From contig JBILVO010000020.1 in assembly GCA_044370415.1 (NCBI GenBank), positions 1-39,563 of the forward strand: a stretch of DNA of 39,563 bases. The letters are read 5' to 3'. Positions 1 through 8,376 of the stretch are shown one piece after another; positions within the stretch are counted from its first letter, which is position 1; each line of letters opens with the position of its first letter. This stretch comes from CAMCQY01 sp044370415 (GTDB taxonomy: Bacteria > Planctomycetota > Planctomycetia > Pirellulales > UBA1268). The translations under genes were made by a program, and so were the position numbers. The notes under the pieces were generated by a model. It searched no databases, was not told the DNA's origin, and saw nothing but the letters and a program-made list of their open reading frames with translations.

Positions 1-61
1 AGCGCCGTGAGCGCGACGCATATCCACGGCCTGTGTGGAACCCTGCGCGGAACCATGGTGC

Positions 62-1873
62 TCACGGGTCGCCCCCCCTGCCCGGCGCAGTGGTGTGGGT
101 CGGGGGCGTTTTCGGTGTCTGATGCTGGATCGTTATCCTGCCGCGCGACGCCGGCCACCAGGCGTTCGTGGCGAACATCGGGAACGGCGTGCCGTCGCCG
201 GGAAATGCCGGCGGGTCGGTGTCGATGACATATTCGGGAGTCAGGGCATCGACGAGCGAACGCTCGAAGGGCTTTGGAGCGAGTGGATACCCGTCAGGCG
301 GCACGGGGCGGTACGTGCCGGGCGGATTGCGAACGAGAGCGTTGTTGAGATGCCCGGTCTGTTCGAGCTGCTCCCAGTGGTCGATCAAAAAGCCACCGCA
401 GATTCGTGTCCGCGGCACCGATTGCTGTTGAAGATGATGGATCGCGGCGAGACGGGCCCTGGAGATCGCGAAGTGGTCGTGAACCCTCGCGACGCCGTAG
501 GCGGCCATGCACGCGACGACCAGCCAGCCTCCCCACCATCGCCGTGCGTGGGGTGCAGGCTGACCGTCGGTACGGTACGTGGCCCAGTACAGGATGCACC
601 ATGTGAGGATGGGCACGAGCACGAGGAAGTACCGGGGATAGACGCTGCCGGACGTCGTTTTGAATTGGGTCAACGCCCCGCAGTACAACGCCGCATAGGT
701 CGTCGATACGGTGATCACGGGGGGCAGGCGTCGGGCGGCGGCACGAAGCAGCGATCGCTGCCGCAGAAGATCCCAGGCAAGTATCGTGACGAGCAACACG
801 AGCGCCAGCCAGCGGAGGTAGCTCATCGTCCCCGTGCCGACGTCGAGGGCCGCCGCGGCCGCTTGCTGGAAGGATCCCTCGGAGGCAGCCTCCCACAACC
901 GGCGGAGCGGTCGCCGCTGGAGCCGCAGGCAGGTTGCGGTCGACACCAGCAGGCCGGCCATGACAGCCCAGCGCGGTCGCATGCGGAGGCCGAGTGCCGG
1001 CAGGCAGAACGCGACGGTCGTCAGCGCCGGCAACACGCAGCCGATCAGGGCTGTCAGCGCCAGCTTCGGCAGCCCGCCGACCGTCTGAGAGAGACCCTCG
1101 AGGTTCACCTGCGCGGGTTCCGAGGGAATGGCGTACGGCTGTGCGTTGTACCAGCGAATCCCCATGACGAGGCACGCGGCTCCTGCGGCGAGGCTGGCGA
1201 CGGCGGCCAGTCGCGCCGCGTTGCGCACGCCGGGCCGCAGTGCGAGGACGGCCGGTCCTGCAATCAGCATGAACCAGACATTCTGCCGGATCGTTCCGCC
1301 GAGGAATCCACACAGCATGCCGAAAAGCAGCCAGAGGGACACCCGCCGGGCCGCCGCATCGTCATCCGCGGATTCGATGGCGCGCGAGAAGCCATACAGG
1401 CTCGCGAGCAGCATGCAGAGCGACGTGACATCGCTCATGAACGTCGGCGCCAGATCGAGAAAGTCCTCGTGCGACGCCATCAGGGCTGCTGCGAACAGGC
1501 CGTCCGAGGCAGACAGCCGGGCTCGGCGGGCAAGCAGGTAGACCAGAGGCACGACCGCCAAGGCGAGCGGCAGCACGCTGAGCCGCGTGAGGGTGAACGA
1601 GAATCCCAGCAGACGGATCCAGGCCGCCGCCCACCACACCTGGAGGCCGAGCGTCATGGCGCCCCACCCGTTGTAGGCAAAGCGGCCGGTGGCCGCGAGC
1701 GTCTTCGCCATGTGGATGTAGGCGGCGTCGTCGTGGATTCCCACCTCGGCGACGGGCCATGCGATCGCCAGCGCTGCCAGAGGCATGAGCAGACAGAGAA
1801 TCAGATTGCGGCGATCGCCCCGCTCCGCGTCGTCGGAATGACATGCCGGAAGAGAACGACTCGATGGCGACAT
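62..1873 (-). CDS. Polytopic membrane glycosyltransferase-like protein (PMT/ArnT-like)
   Basis: Encodes about 603 residues with many hydrophobic segments. The first segment (LCLLMPLAALAIAWPVAEV) is followed by a periplasmic loop starting GIHDDAAYIHMAKTLAATG, the Asp-rich first loop typical of dolichyl-phosphate-mannose or undecaprenyl-phosphate-sugar dependent transferases (GT39/GT83-like, ArnT/PMT fold). Further membrane segments run to about residue 430, and a soluble C-terminal part of about 150 residues follows. Such enzymes move a sugar from a lipid carrier to an acceptor on the outer face of the membrane; the substrate cannot be read from sequence. The frame opens with a GTG at 1888; I prefer the ATG at 1873, but neither has a clear Shine-Dalgarno sequence. 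It lies downstream of the YHYH gene on the same strand with a gap of about 97 nt, so co-transcription is possible but not shown. The fold call is fairly sure, the function is not. Confidence 0.72.
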   Translation of the reverse strand: MSPSSRSLPACHSDDAERGDRRNLILCLLMPLAALAIAWPVAEVGIHDDAAYIHMAKTLAATGRFAYNGWGAMTLGLQVWWAAAWIRLLGFSFTLTRLSVLPLALAVVPLVYLLARRARLSASDGLFAAALMASHEDFLDLAPTFMSDVTSLCMLLASLYGFSRAIESADDDAAARRVSLWLLFGMLCGFLGGTIRQNVWFMLIAGPAVLALRPGVRNAARLAAVASLAAGAACLVMGIRWYNAQPYAIPSEPAQVNLEGLSQTVGGLPKLALTALIGCVLPALTTVAFCLPALGLRMRPRWAVMAGLLVSTATCLRLQRRPLRRLWEAASEGSFQQAAAAALDVGTGTMSYLRWLALVLLVTILAWDLLRQRSLLRAAARRLPPVITVSTTYAALYCGALTQFKTTSGSVYPRYFLVLVPILTWCILYWATYRTDGQPAPHARRWWGGWLVVACMAAYGVARVHDHFAISRARLAAIHHLQQQSVPRTRICGGFLIDHWEQLEQTGHLNNALVRNPPGTYRPVPPDGYPLAPKPFERSLVDALTPEYVIDTDPPAFPGDGTPFPMFATNAWWPASRGRITIQHQTPKTPPTHTTAPGRGGDP

Positions 1874-1970
1874 GCCGCGATCACACACGCGAGGAGGAAT
1901 GGGGTCGGCCGGACTGCCCGTACTCCCGCATTATGGTTGGGTCCATGCCGTTGTCGAATCGATCAACCGA

Positions 1971-3680
1971 TCATGGCTTCGCTCCACGCTCGTAGGTGAA
2001 CGTCAGCGTGCCCTCCGCGAGCGTCGTGTCACGGATGGCCGCCAGCAGGGCGTCGCGGTTCGCTCCGCCGGCCGGCAGTTTCGGCTCGGCCGAGAGTGCG
2101 TAGACGGTCACGTGGTAGGTCTTCACACCCGGCCCCTTCGAGCACATCGGGTCGTACTCCGCCCGGCGCTTGTCGTTGAGGCCGGTCGTGCCCACGTTCT
2201 TCGCTCCCTTCGGCAGTCCGGTCGCCGCTGCCGGGATGCCGTAGACGACCCAGTACGACTTCATCTGGTCGGGCGCCTCGTGCCAGAGCACGACCGCGTA
2301 CGACTTCGTGCCCTTCGGGCCGGCCTGCCATGCCACGGGCGGCGACACGCCCGCGCCGTCGCAGGTGAACTCGACCGGCAGGCGGCCGTCGGCACCGATG
2401 GCGGCGGTCGTCACGGCGAGACCGCCCGCCGCTTCCGCCTTGGGGGCAGCGGCACTGCTCGGGCCCCGGCCGGACTGCTGCGAGCGTTGCTCGCCGGGCC
2501 GCAGCGGCGGACCTTCACCTGGCCGCGGAGGCGGCCTCTCACCCGGCCGCGGAGGCCGGTCGCCGCGTCCGCCACGGCCGCTGCCTCCACCGTCGCCACG
2601 AGGCCTGGCCGTCTCGGTGGACGTCTTGCCCGAGGGATCGATGTATGTGAAGGAGATCGTGCCGTCACCGGCGATCGCGTACTCGACCGTACCCTTGCGG
2701 CCGTCGACCTCGTAGGTCAGCTGCCGGCTCGTCGGCGTGGGGGCCGTGAAGCCGACGATCGTCGCTCCCCGCAGTGGCGGCAGCGACTGCCGCACCGGCT
2801 CGGCGCGGGGCTGCGGATCGACCTGCCCATCCCGCTCCGTCACCTCGCCGTGGAAGCCGCCGTTGAGATAGGGGTAGGTCTTCGTGGCGTGGTAGTGGTA
2901 GTTGCCGTCGGCGTCCTCGTGGCCGCCGAGCTTGTCGAGGCCGGTCACCTGCGAGCCGTCCGGCTCCTCGTAGCCGTAGATCGGATAGCCGTCGAGGGCA
3001 TACGCGATCGGCATCCCCTTCCCGACCTGCTTCTCGAGGTGCACGGGAGCGACGTGGTAGTGGTAGTCGTCGGCCCGGCCGCAGTGGCCGCCGTATTCGT
3101 CGAGCTCGCCGATCTTGTAGGCGTCTTCGCCTCGGTTGTTGAGCGGGTTGAAGATCGGGATGCCGTTGATGGCCAGGGCGATCGCGCCCCGCAGGAAGCG
3201 GTCCTTCGTCATGGCGGGATTCGCCGCGGGCACCGGATGGAGCGGGATCTGCCAGGCGTTGTTGCCCACGTACTTCTGTGGCAGCGGCACCTGCTGCTGC
3301 CAGGCGCGGATGCCGACCATGAGCGGATGGTCGGGCACCCCGTTTGACTCGACGAAAAAGAACCGGTCGTCACTGCGGCAGGAGACCGCGCCGAGCTTCT
3401 CGAACGCGGCGAACGCGGCCGCGATGTCGGCGGCGGGCTTGCCCGGCTTGCGGGCGGCGACGAGCAGGAACCGCGGATCCACCAGGGGCGGCGCGGTGAT
3501 CCGCCCGGACTGGGCTTCGGCGGCGTCATGGCCGTCGGCCGCCGCCAAGGTGGCTGCGGTGTCGCGGTGGCGATGCCAGGGATGGGCCGAGGCGTCGCCG
3601 GCGGCTGTCGTCAGCGTTGCCGCGCACGCGACCGCCGCCAAGCGTGTCGCCCGGATCGTGGTGATGCCGCTCGTCATCAT
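1971..3680 (-). CDS. Secreted YHYH-domain protein fused to a PEBP (YbhB/YbcL-like) domain
   Basis: A 569-residue protein with an N-terminal signal-like stretch (about residues 8-32). The central part is a YHYH domain: a YHYH tetrad lies at 206-209 and a second at 261-264, with GxxxAYALDGYPIYGYEEPDG between them. A low-complexity Pro/Arg/Gly linker with repeated RPGE units follows at roughly 355-410. The C-terminal 150 residues look like a YbhB/YbcL phosphatidylethanolamine-binding protein domain: LPVEFTCDGAGVSPPVAW, then SYAVVLWHEAP, a GLPKG segment and a YHVTVYAL strand. YHYH proteins have no firm function; PEBP domains bind anionic ligands. Its start codon overlaps the stop of the upstream damaged gene (ATGA, 3677-3680), so translation was probably coupled to that gene. 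Export to the periplasm is likely. The domain calls are firm and the role is unknown. Confidence 0.85.
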   Translation of the reverse strand: MMTSGITTIRATRLAAVACAATLTTAAGDASAHPWHRHRDTAATLAAADGHDAAEAQSGRITAPPLVDPRFLLVAARKPGKPAADIAAAFAAFEKLGAVSCRSDDRFFFVESNGVPDHPLMVGIRAWQQQVPLPQKYVGNNAWQIPLHPVPAANPAMTKDRFLRGAIALAINGIPIFNPLNNRGEDAYKIGELDEYGGHCGRADDYHYHVAPVHLEKQVGKGMPIAYALDGYPIYGYEEPDGSQVTGLDKLGGHEDADGNYHYHATKTYPYLNGGFHGEVTERDGQVDPQPRAEPVRQSLPPLRGATIVGFTAPTPTSRQLTYEVDGRKGTVEYAIAGDGTISFTYIDPSGKTSTETARPRGDGGGSGRGGRGDRPPRPGERPPPRPGEGPPLRPGEQRSQQSGRGPSSAAAPKAEAAGGLAVTTAAIGADGRLPVEFTCDGAGVSPPVAWQAGPKGTKSYAVVLWHEAPDQMKSYWVVYGIPAAATGLPKGAKNVGTTGLNDKRRAEYDPMCSKGPGVKTYHVTVYALSAEPKLPAGGANRDALLAAIRDTTLAEGTLTFTYERGAKP

Positions 3681-4463
3681 GCTGGCTCCCTCTTCCTGCC
3701 GTCTCTCCTGGGCTTCATCTCGCCGCCGGGTTTTGGTTTTTTTTCAGGCCCACCCGCGCCGCCCCCCTTTCGCGCTGGCTCCGCGGGCCGCGCCGGATCG
3801 AAGTCGGGATTGACGGTGGGCAGTTGGGCATCGACCGCGACGAGATACCGCTCCAGCCGCTCACGCAGCCGCTTGACGACGCCCGGGCCGCGGACGATGA
3901 AGGGCACCCGCTTGGGGTCGATCTCCTACTCGGAGTATTCCTTTGCGCGGCCCCAGCCGCTGTCGTCGAAGTCGACGGCGAACCAGGTCTTCGGGAAGCG
4001 GGTCGTTCTCGATCCTGGGGTTCTGCCTGTCGCCGCCGATGGGGCCCCGGGAGAAGCAGCGGGCCTTCCACGAGCCGTTCGTGACGGTGCCGTCGCCGAA
4101 CGTGAGCACGAAGCCGCCGTCGCCGATGGTGGTGTTGGCGTATTCCATGCCGGTCTTCGGGTCGGCGTTGTCCCTCGCCATGACCGCGATCGTCATCGGG
4201 TACTTCGGCAGGATGTCGACCGAGACGACGTTGTGCGGAATGAACGCGATCGAATCGACCGCGACGACCTCGCCGTTGACGTAGAGGATGAACCAGTTGT
4301 CGGCGTAGACGTTGGCGCGGATCGTGTCGGCGATCTGCGGCTTGCGGATGCGGCCCACGGGCGGAGCCGTCGGTTGCCCGCTGGCGGTCTGCGGGCAGGC
4401 GGCGACCGTGAGGCAGCAGGCGGCCAGCAGGCCAGCGGCGCGCTGGGGGCGTTGGTCTCGCAT
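3677..4463 (-). pseudogene. Damaged YHYH-partner gene with sulfatase-like C-terminal tail
   Basis: The gene opens at an ATG at 4463 with a signal-like N-terminus and continues through ADTIRANVYADNWFILYVNG and SVDILPKYPMTIAVMARDNA, a beta-rich secreted protein type often found next to YHYH genes. After ENDP near 4005 the reading frame shifts: reading DPLPKTWFAVDFDDSGWG needs removal of one base, which fits a 1-nt insertion at about 3996-3997. In the restored frame an in-frame TAG stands at 3926-3928. Beyond it the frame runs PKRVPFIVRGPGV and then a Leu/Arg-rich helix ending in DAQLPTVNPDFDP. Both pieces resemble sulfatase segments that are normally far apart, which would mean an internal deletion; this is inference. 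The stop overlaps the YHYH start. Two lesions make a pseudogene more likely than one sequencing error. The first 155 codons could still be translated as a truncated product. Confidence 0.7.
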
Positions 4464-4726
4464 GGTTCGATCCTCCGTAACGCCGCCGTCCGCGTGCCGG
4501 TTCTCCGAGCCCCCCGGCGCTCGGTCGCCTCGTGGCGGGCCGCTCGCTGGTGACGATATCCGAAAGCCTCCGAGGCCGGCAGCCTCCAGCCGGCTTCAAC
4601 GGCCGCGCGGCCTCGGCGTTGCGGAGGATGGGCGCGATCGCAACCGGCGCGCGCTGGCATGGCACGGCAGCCTTGTTTTCCACTACATTTTCAGGCTTCC
4701 AGACCCGGCGTTGTCGAGGGAGCCCC
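4464..4726. other. Divergent intergenic region between the damaged YHYH-partner gene and valS
   Basis: These 263 nt separate two genes read away from each other and must hold both promoters. I see GC-rich inverted blocks, for example GCCGGC repeated around 4578-4598. An AT-richer stretch (4673-4692) contains TACATT at 4684-4689, a possible -10 for valS without a good -35. There is no convincing T-box leader: no specifier hairpin, T-box core or U-run terminator could be made out. No gene is evident here. Confidence 0.4.
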
Positions 4727-7700
4727 ATGCACGAACTGCCGAAGCAATACGACCACACCGCGGCGCAGCGCCGCTGCCTCACCCTCTGGGATGCCGGCCG
4801 CTTCTGGCACGCCGATCCGGCGGCCCGCCGGCCCGGCCAGCGGGTCTTCTCGATCGTCATTCCGCCGCCCAACGTCACCGGCGCCCTCCATCTCGGCCAC
4901 GCCCTCAACAACAGCCTCCAGGACCTGCTCGTGCGGACGCGGCGGATGCAGGGCTGCCTGACGCTCTGGATGCCGGGCACCGACCACGCCGGCATCGCCA
5001 CGCAGGCCGTCGTCGAGCGCCGGCTGCTCGAGGAGGAGAAGCTTTCCCGGCACGACCTCGGCCGCGAAAAGCTCGTGGAGCGGATCTGGGCCTGGAAGGA
5101 GCAGTATGAGAAGCGGATCCTCGGGCAGCTCCGCGACCTGGGCGCGAGCTGCGACTGGGACCGGGTGCGGTTCACGCTCGACGACCAGTGCGCGCGGGCG
5201 GTCCGCGAGGCCTTCTTCCGGCTCTTCGAGAAGGGGCTCGTTCGCCGGGGCAAGCGGCTCGTTAACTGGGACACGTTCCTGCAGACCGCCGTGAGCGACG
5301 ACGAGGTCTTCCACGAGCAGGTGAAGGGGCACTTCTGGCACATCCGCTACGACGTCATCGACGCCAAGCCGGGCGAGCCGACGAGCGTGACGGTGGCGAC
5401 GACCCGCCCCGAGACGCTCCTGGGCGACACCGCCGTGGCCGTGCACCCTGCGCCCGCCGCGGCGCTTGCCGAAGCCGAGAAGGCGCTGCGTGAAAAACGG
5501 GCGGCCGCTCCGTCCAAGGAGCATGCCGACATCGACCGGGCGCTCGAAGACCTCGAGACGCGCCGCCGCGACCTGCTGCCCGGACTCGAGACGCTCGCCG
5601 CGATGGCGCGGGCCGGCCGGCAGGTGCGGCTGCCGCTGCTCGGCCGGCCGATCCCGCTCGTGGCCGACGAGTGGGCGAAGCCGGAGATGGGTTCCGGCTG
5701 CGTGAAGATCACGCCGGCCCACGACCCCAACGACTACGACGTCGGCCTGCGGCAGAAGCTGCCGATGATCAACATCCTCCAGCCGGACGGCCGGCTCAAC
5801 ACCGAGGCCGGCCCCTACGCCGGGCTGCCGATGATGAAGGCCCGCACGAAGGTGGTGGCCGACCTGGAGGCGGCAGGGCAGCTCGTGCAGGTGGAGGATC
5901 GCGTCATCGACCTGGCCCACTCCGACCGGTCGAAGACCCCGATCGAGCCCTTCCTGGCCGACCAGTGGTTCATCCGCATGGACGAGATCGCGCAGCCCGC
6001 GCTCGATGCGGTCACGGGCGGGCACATCCGGATCGTGCCCGAGCGGTATGCCAAGAGCTACCTCGACTGGCTCGGTGAGAAGCGGGACTGGCCGGTGAGC
6101 CGCCAGCTCTGGTGGGGGCATCGGATCCCGATCTGGCACGTCGAGGGCGTCGCGGAGGCCGATCTCCAGAAGGCCTTCGCCGGACGGAAGACCGTCGGCT
6201 GGAAGACCGATGGGGCCGGCGGCTGGCACGTCTGCTCGTCGGACGAGTCGCTCGGCGTCGACGCCATCAATGGAAAACCGCTCGTCCGCGATCCCGACAC
6301 GCTCGACACCTGGTTCTCCTCGGCGCTCTGGCCGCACTCCACGCTCGGCTGGCCCGGCCAGACCGCTGACCTCGACTGCTTCTATCCCACGACCGCGCTC
6401 GTCACCAGCCGCGACATCATCACCCTGTGGGTGGCCCGGATGGTGATCATGGGACTCTTCGACACCGGGAAAATCCCCTTCCACGACGTCGCCATCCACC
6501 CCAAGATCCTCGACCGCTACGGCGAGACGATGAGCAAGAGCAAGGGGAACGGCGTCGACCCTCTCGACGTGATCGAGGCCCTCGGGGCCGACGCGTTGCG
6601 GTTCGGCATGGTGAGCATGGCCACCGAGACGCAGGACGTGCGGATGCCGGTGGAGTTTCAGTGCCCCACGTGCGCGGCGCGGATCGAGCAGACGGTGCAA
6701 AACCGGATGCTGCCGCGGGTCGAATGCCCGAAGTGCAGGCAGGCCTTCCGCACGCAGTGGGCGAGCAGCCCGGCCGACCTCGCCCTGCCCCGCGGTCCGG
6801 CGCTCTCGGAGCGGTTCGAGTCGGGCCGGAATTTCTCCAACAAGCTCTGGAACGCCACCCGGTTCGTGCTCATGAATCTGGAAGACTTCCAGGGGCAGGA
6901 CCTGTCGGGCGGCACGCAGAAGAAAGCATTCGCCGCGCTCGAAGACCGCTGGCTCGCGAGCCGGCTGGCCAGCGTGACCCGCGACGCGACCAGGGCGATC
7001 GACGAATACAAGTTCGCCGAGGCGGCGCGAATCCTCTATGCGTTTGCCTGGGACGAGTTCTGCAGCGCCTATCTCGAGCTCTGCAAGTCGCGGCTGGCCG
7101 ATCCAGCCCTGCGGGACCAGGCGAGATCGATGCTCCTGCTTGGCCTCGACACGATCCTCCGACTGCTCCATCCGATCATGCCCTTCGTCACCGAGGAGAT
7201 ATGGCAGCACCTCCGCGAGGCGGCGGGCCGGAGGCGGATGCCCTGGGACGAGGGCGACCTCACGGCGTCGATCATGGTGGCCCGCTGGCCTGAGCCGCCG
7301 GCGGAATGGATCGACGAGCGCACGGAGAAGCAGTTCGGCACGTTCCTCGGCGTGGTGGCCGCGATCCGCGAGATCCGGTCGCGACAGAACGTGCCGCCCC
7401 GCACGAAAGTGAAGGTGGCGATCCGCGGGCCGCGCGACACAGCCGAACTGCTCCAGCCCATGCAGGCGGCGATCGAGTCGATGGCGACGGTGGAGATCAC
7501 GGCGGCCGGCCCCGAGGCGGCCGGGGCTCCCGGGGCCGCGACGGCCTCGGCGATGGGGTGCGACCTGTTCGTCGACCTGGCAGACCTGATCGACGTGGGG
7601 GCCGAGATCACGCGGCTCACGAAGGAAAACGAAAAGACCGCAGGCTTCATCGCCGCGAAGCAGGCGAAGCTCGCCGACGAGAAGTTCGCCGCGAAGGCCC

Positions 7701-7804
7701 CGCCGGCCGTGGTGGCGAAGGAGCGGGAGCAGCTGGCGGAGCTCGAGGCGAAGCTCGCCAAGGGCGTCGCCACGCTCGCAGAACTGTCGGCACGGCCGCG
7801 GTGA
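4727..7804 (+). CDS. valS: Valine-tRNA ligase with inserted zinc ribbon
   Basis: A 1025-residue class I aminoacyl-tRNA synthetase that charges tRNA-Val in the cytoplasm. The HIGH signature is HLGH at 55-58 (PPPNVTGALHLGHALN). The KMSKS loop is TMSKS at about 601-605. The editing domain lies between them, including TTRPETLLGDTAVAVHP and the GSGCVKITPAHDPNDYDVG block. The end is the coiled-coil arm usual for ValRS (about residues 955-1025, rich in Lys, Ala and Glu). A Cys-x2-Cys...Cys-x2-Cys unit sits at C646, C649, C667 and C670, just after KMSKS, where most bacterial ValRS have no zinc ribbon. I chose the ATG at 4727 because GAGGG lies 7-8 nt before it and the protein start MHELPKQYDH fits the family; the open frame reaches back to 4532 without homology. 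Identity is certain. Confidence 0.97.
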   Translation: MHELPKQYDHTAAQRRCLTLWDAGRFWHADPAARRPGQRVFSIVIPPPNVTGALHLGHALNNSLQDLLVRTRRMQGCLTLWMPGTDHAGIATQAVVERRLLEEEKLSRHDLGREKLVERIWAWKEQYEKRILGQLRDLGASCDWDRVRFTLDDQCARAVREAFFRLFEKGLVRRGKRLVNWDTFLQTAVSDDEVFHEQVKGHFWHIRYDVIDAKPGEPTSVTVATTRPETLLGDTAVAVHPAPAAALAEAEKALREKRAAAPSKEHADIDRALEDLETRRRDLLPGLETLAAMARAGRQVRLPLLGRPIPLVADEWAKPEMGSGCVKITPAHDPNDYDVGLRQKLPMINILQPDGRLNTEAGPYAGLPMMKARTKVVADLEAAGQLVQVEDRVIDLAHSDRSKTPIEPFLADQWFIRMDEIAQPALDAVTGGHIRIVPERYAKSYLDWLGEKRDWPVSRQLWWGHRIPIWHVEGVAEADLQKAFAGRKTVGWKTDGAGGWHVCSSDESLGVDAINGKPLVRDPDTLDTWFSSALWPHSTLGWPGQTADLDCFYPTTALVTSRDIITLWVARMVIMGLFDTGKIPFHDVAIHPKILDRYGETMSKSKGNGVDPLDVIEALGADALRFGMVSMATETQDVRMPVEFQCPTCAARIEQTVQNRMLPRVECPKCRQAFRTQWASSPADLALPRGPALSERFESGRNFSNKLWNATRFVLMNLEDFQGQDLSGGTQKKAFAALEDRWLASRLASVTRDATRAIDEYKFAEAARILYAFAWDEFCSAYLELCKSRLADPALRDQARSMLLLGLDTILRLLHPIMPFVTEEIWQHLREAAGRRRMPWDEGDLTASIMVARWPEPPAEWIDERTEKQFGTFLGVVAAIREIRSRQNVPPRTKVKVAIRGPRDTAELLQPMQAAIESMATVEITAAGPEAAGAPGAATASAMGCDLFVDLADLIDVGAEITRLTKENEKTAGFIAAKQAKLADEKFAAKAPPAVVAKEREQLAELEAKLAKGVATLAELSARPR

Positions 7805-7856
7805 CGCCGACTTCTGGCGTGGACTCCAGACGCGTGTGGCCCCTTTCGGTTTGGGG

Positions 7857-7862
7857 TACACT
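7857..7862 (+). promoter_or_regulatory. Possible -10 box for the bifunctional-nuclease gene
   Basis: TACACT lies in the 148-nt gap after valS, about 90 nt before the next start codon. No good -35 hexamer is visible 16-18 nt upstream, so this is a weak candidate. It would allow expression apart from valS. Confidence 0.25.
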
Positions 7863-7952
7863 GGGCTCGGTCCGGCGGGTGAGTCGCACGGGTGAAGGAG
7901 CACCGCGGATGCATCCACGCCGGGCGGCCGAGCACTCCGGGAGGAACGGGTC

Positions 7953-8354
7953 ATGAGCGTCCAGATGGAACTCTCGCGGATCATCATCAGCGAGATCAAC
8001 GACCAGCAGGTGGTCTACCTCAAGGAGGTTGAGGGCGACCGCACGTTCCCGATCCTGATCGGCCTCTTCGAGGCCACGAGCATCGACCGCCGGGTGAAGC
8101 ATCACCAGTCGCCACGGCCGCTGACACACGACCTGCTCGTGGCGGCCGTCGAGATGCTCGGCGGCCAGTTCCAGGATGTCGTCATCTCGGAGCTGAAGGA
8201 GCACACCTACTTCGCGACGATCCGGGTGCTGAAGGACGGCGAGATCGTGGAGATCGACGCGCGGCCGTCCGACGCCATCGCCGTGGCGGTCACCTGCGAG
8301 CCCAACCTGCCGATCTACGTCGCCGAGGAAGTGCTCTCCGACGTGCTCGGCTGA
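7953..8354 (+). CDS. Bifunctional nuclease family protein (DUF151)
   Basis: A 133-residue single-domain protein with the DUF151 pattern. It starts VQMELSRIIISEINDQQVVYLKEVEG, has FPILIGLFEATSIDR and a central histidine pair, and ends with the highly typical IDARPSDAIAVAV, here followed by a Cys and then PIYVAEEVL. Plant relatives have been described as nucleases with both RNase and DNase activity; in bacteria the function is mostly assumed from homology. The ATG is preceded by GGGAGG at about 7938-7943, a good ribosome binding site. It follows valS by 148 nt on the same strand and runs into the convergent lysC with only 22 nt between. Family assignment is firm, the cellular role is not. Confidence 0.9.
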   Translation: MSVQMELSRIIISEINDQQVVYLKEVEGDRTFPILIGLFEATSIDRRVKHHQSPRPLTHDLLVAAVEMLGGQFQDVVISELKEHTYFATIRVLKDGEIVEIDARPSDAIAVAVTCEPNLPIYVAEEVLSDVLG

Positions 8355-8376
8355 GCGTTGCCGCCGCCCTGCGTGC

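Noticed and set aside
35..1999. Plus-strand frame of 654 codons opposite the membrane glycosyltransferase-like gene
   Set aside because: No hydrophobic segments or motifs, and extreme Arg/Gly/Gln/His content; the minus strand has a clear polytopic protein.
4655..4690. Second sigma-54-like element before valS (TGGCACG followed by TTG)
   Set aside because: The GG-N10-GC spacing fails: the expected GC position holds TT.
4691..7999. Minus-strand frame of about 1,100 codons opposite valS
   Set aside because: Its composition (Arg, His, Asp, Leu, Val in irregular runs) mirrors the valS codons; valS is certain on the other strand and no ribosome binding site or domain supports the antisense frame.
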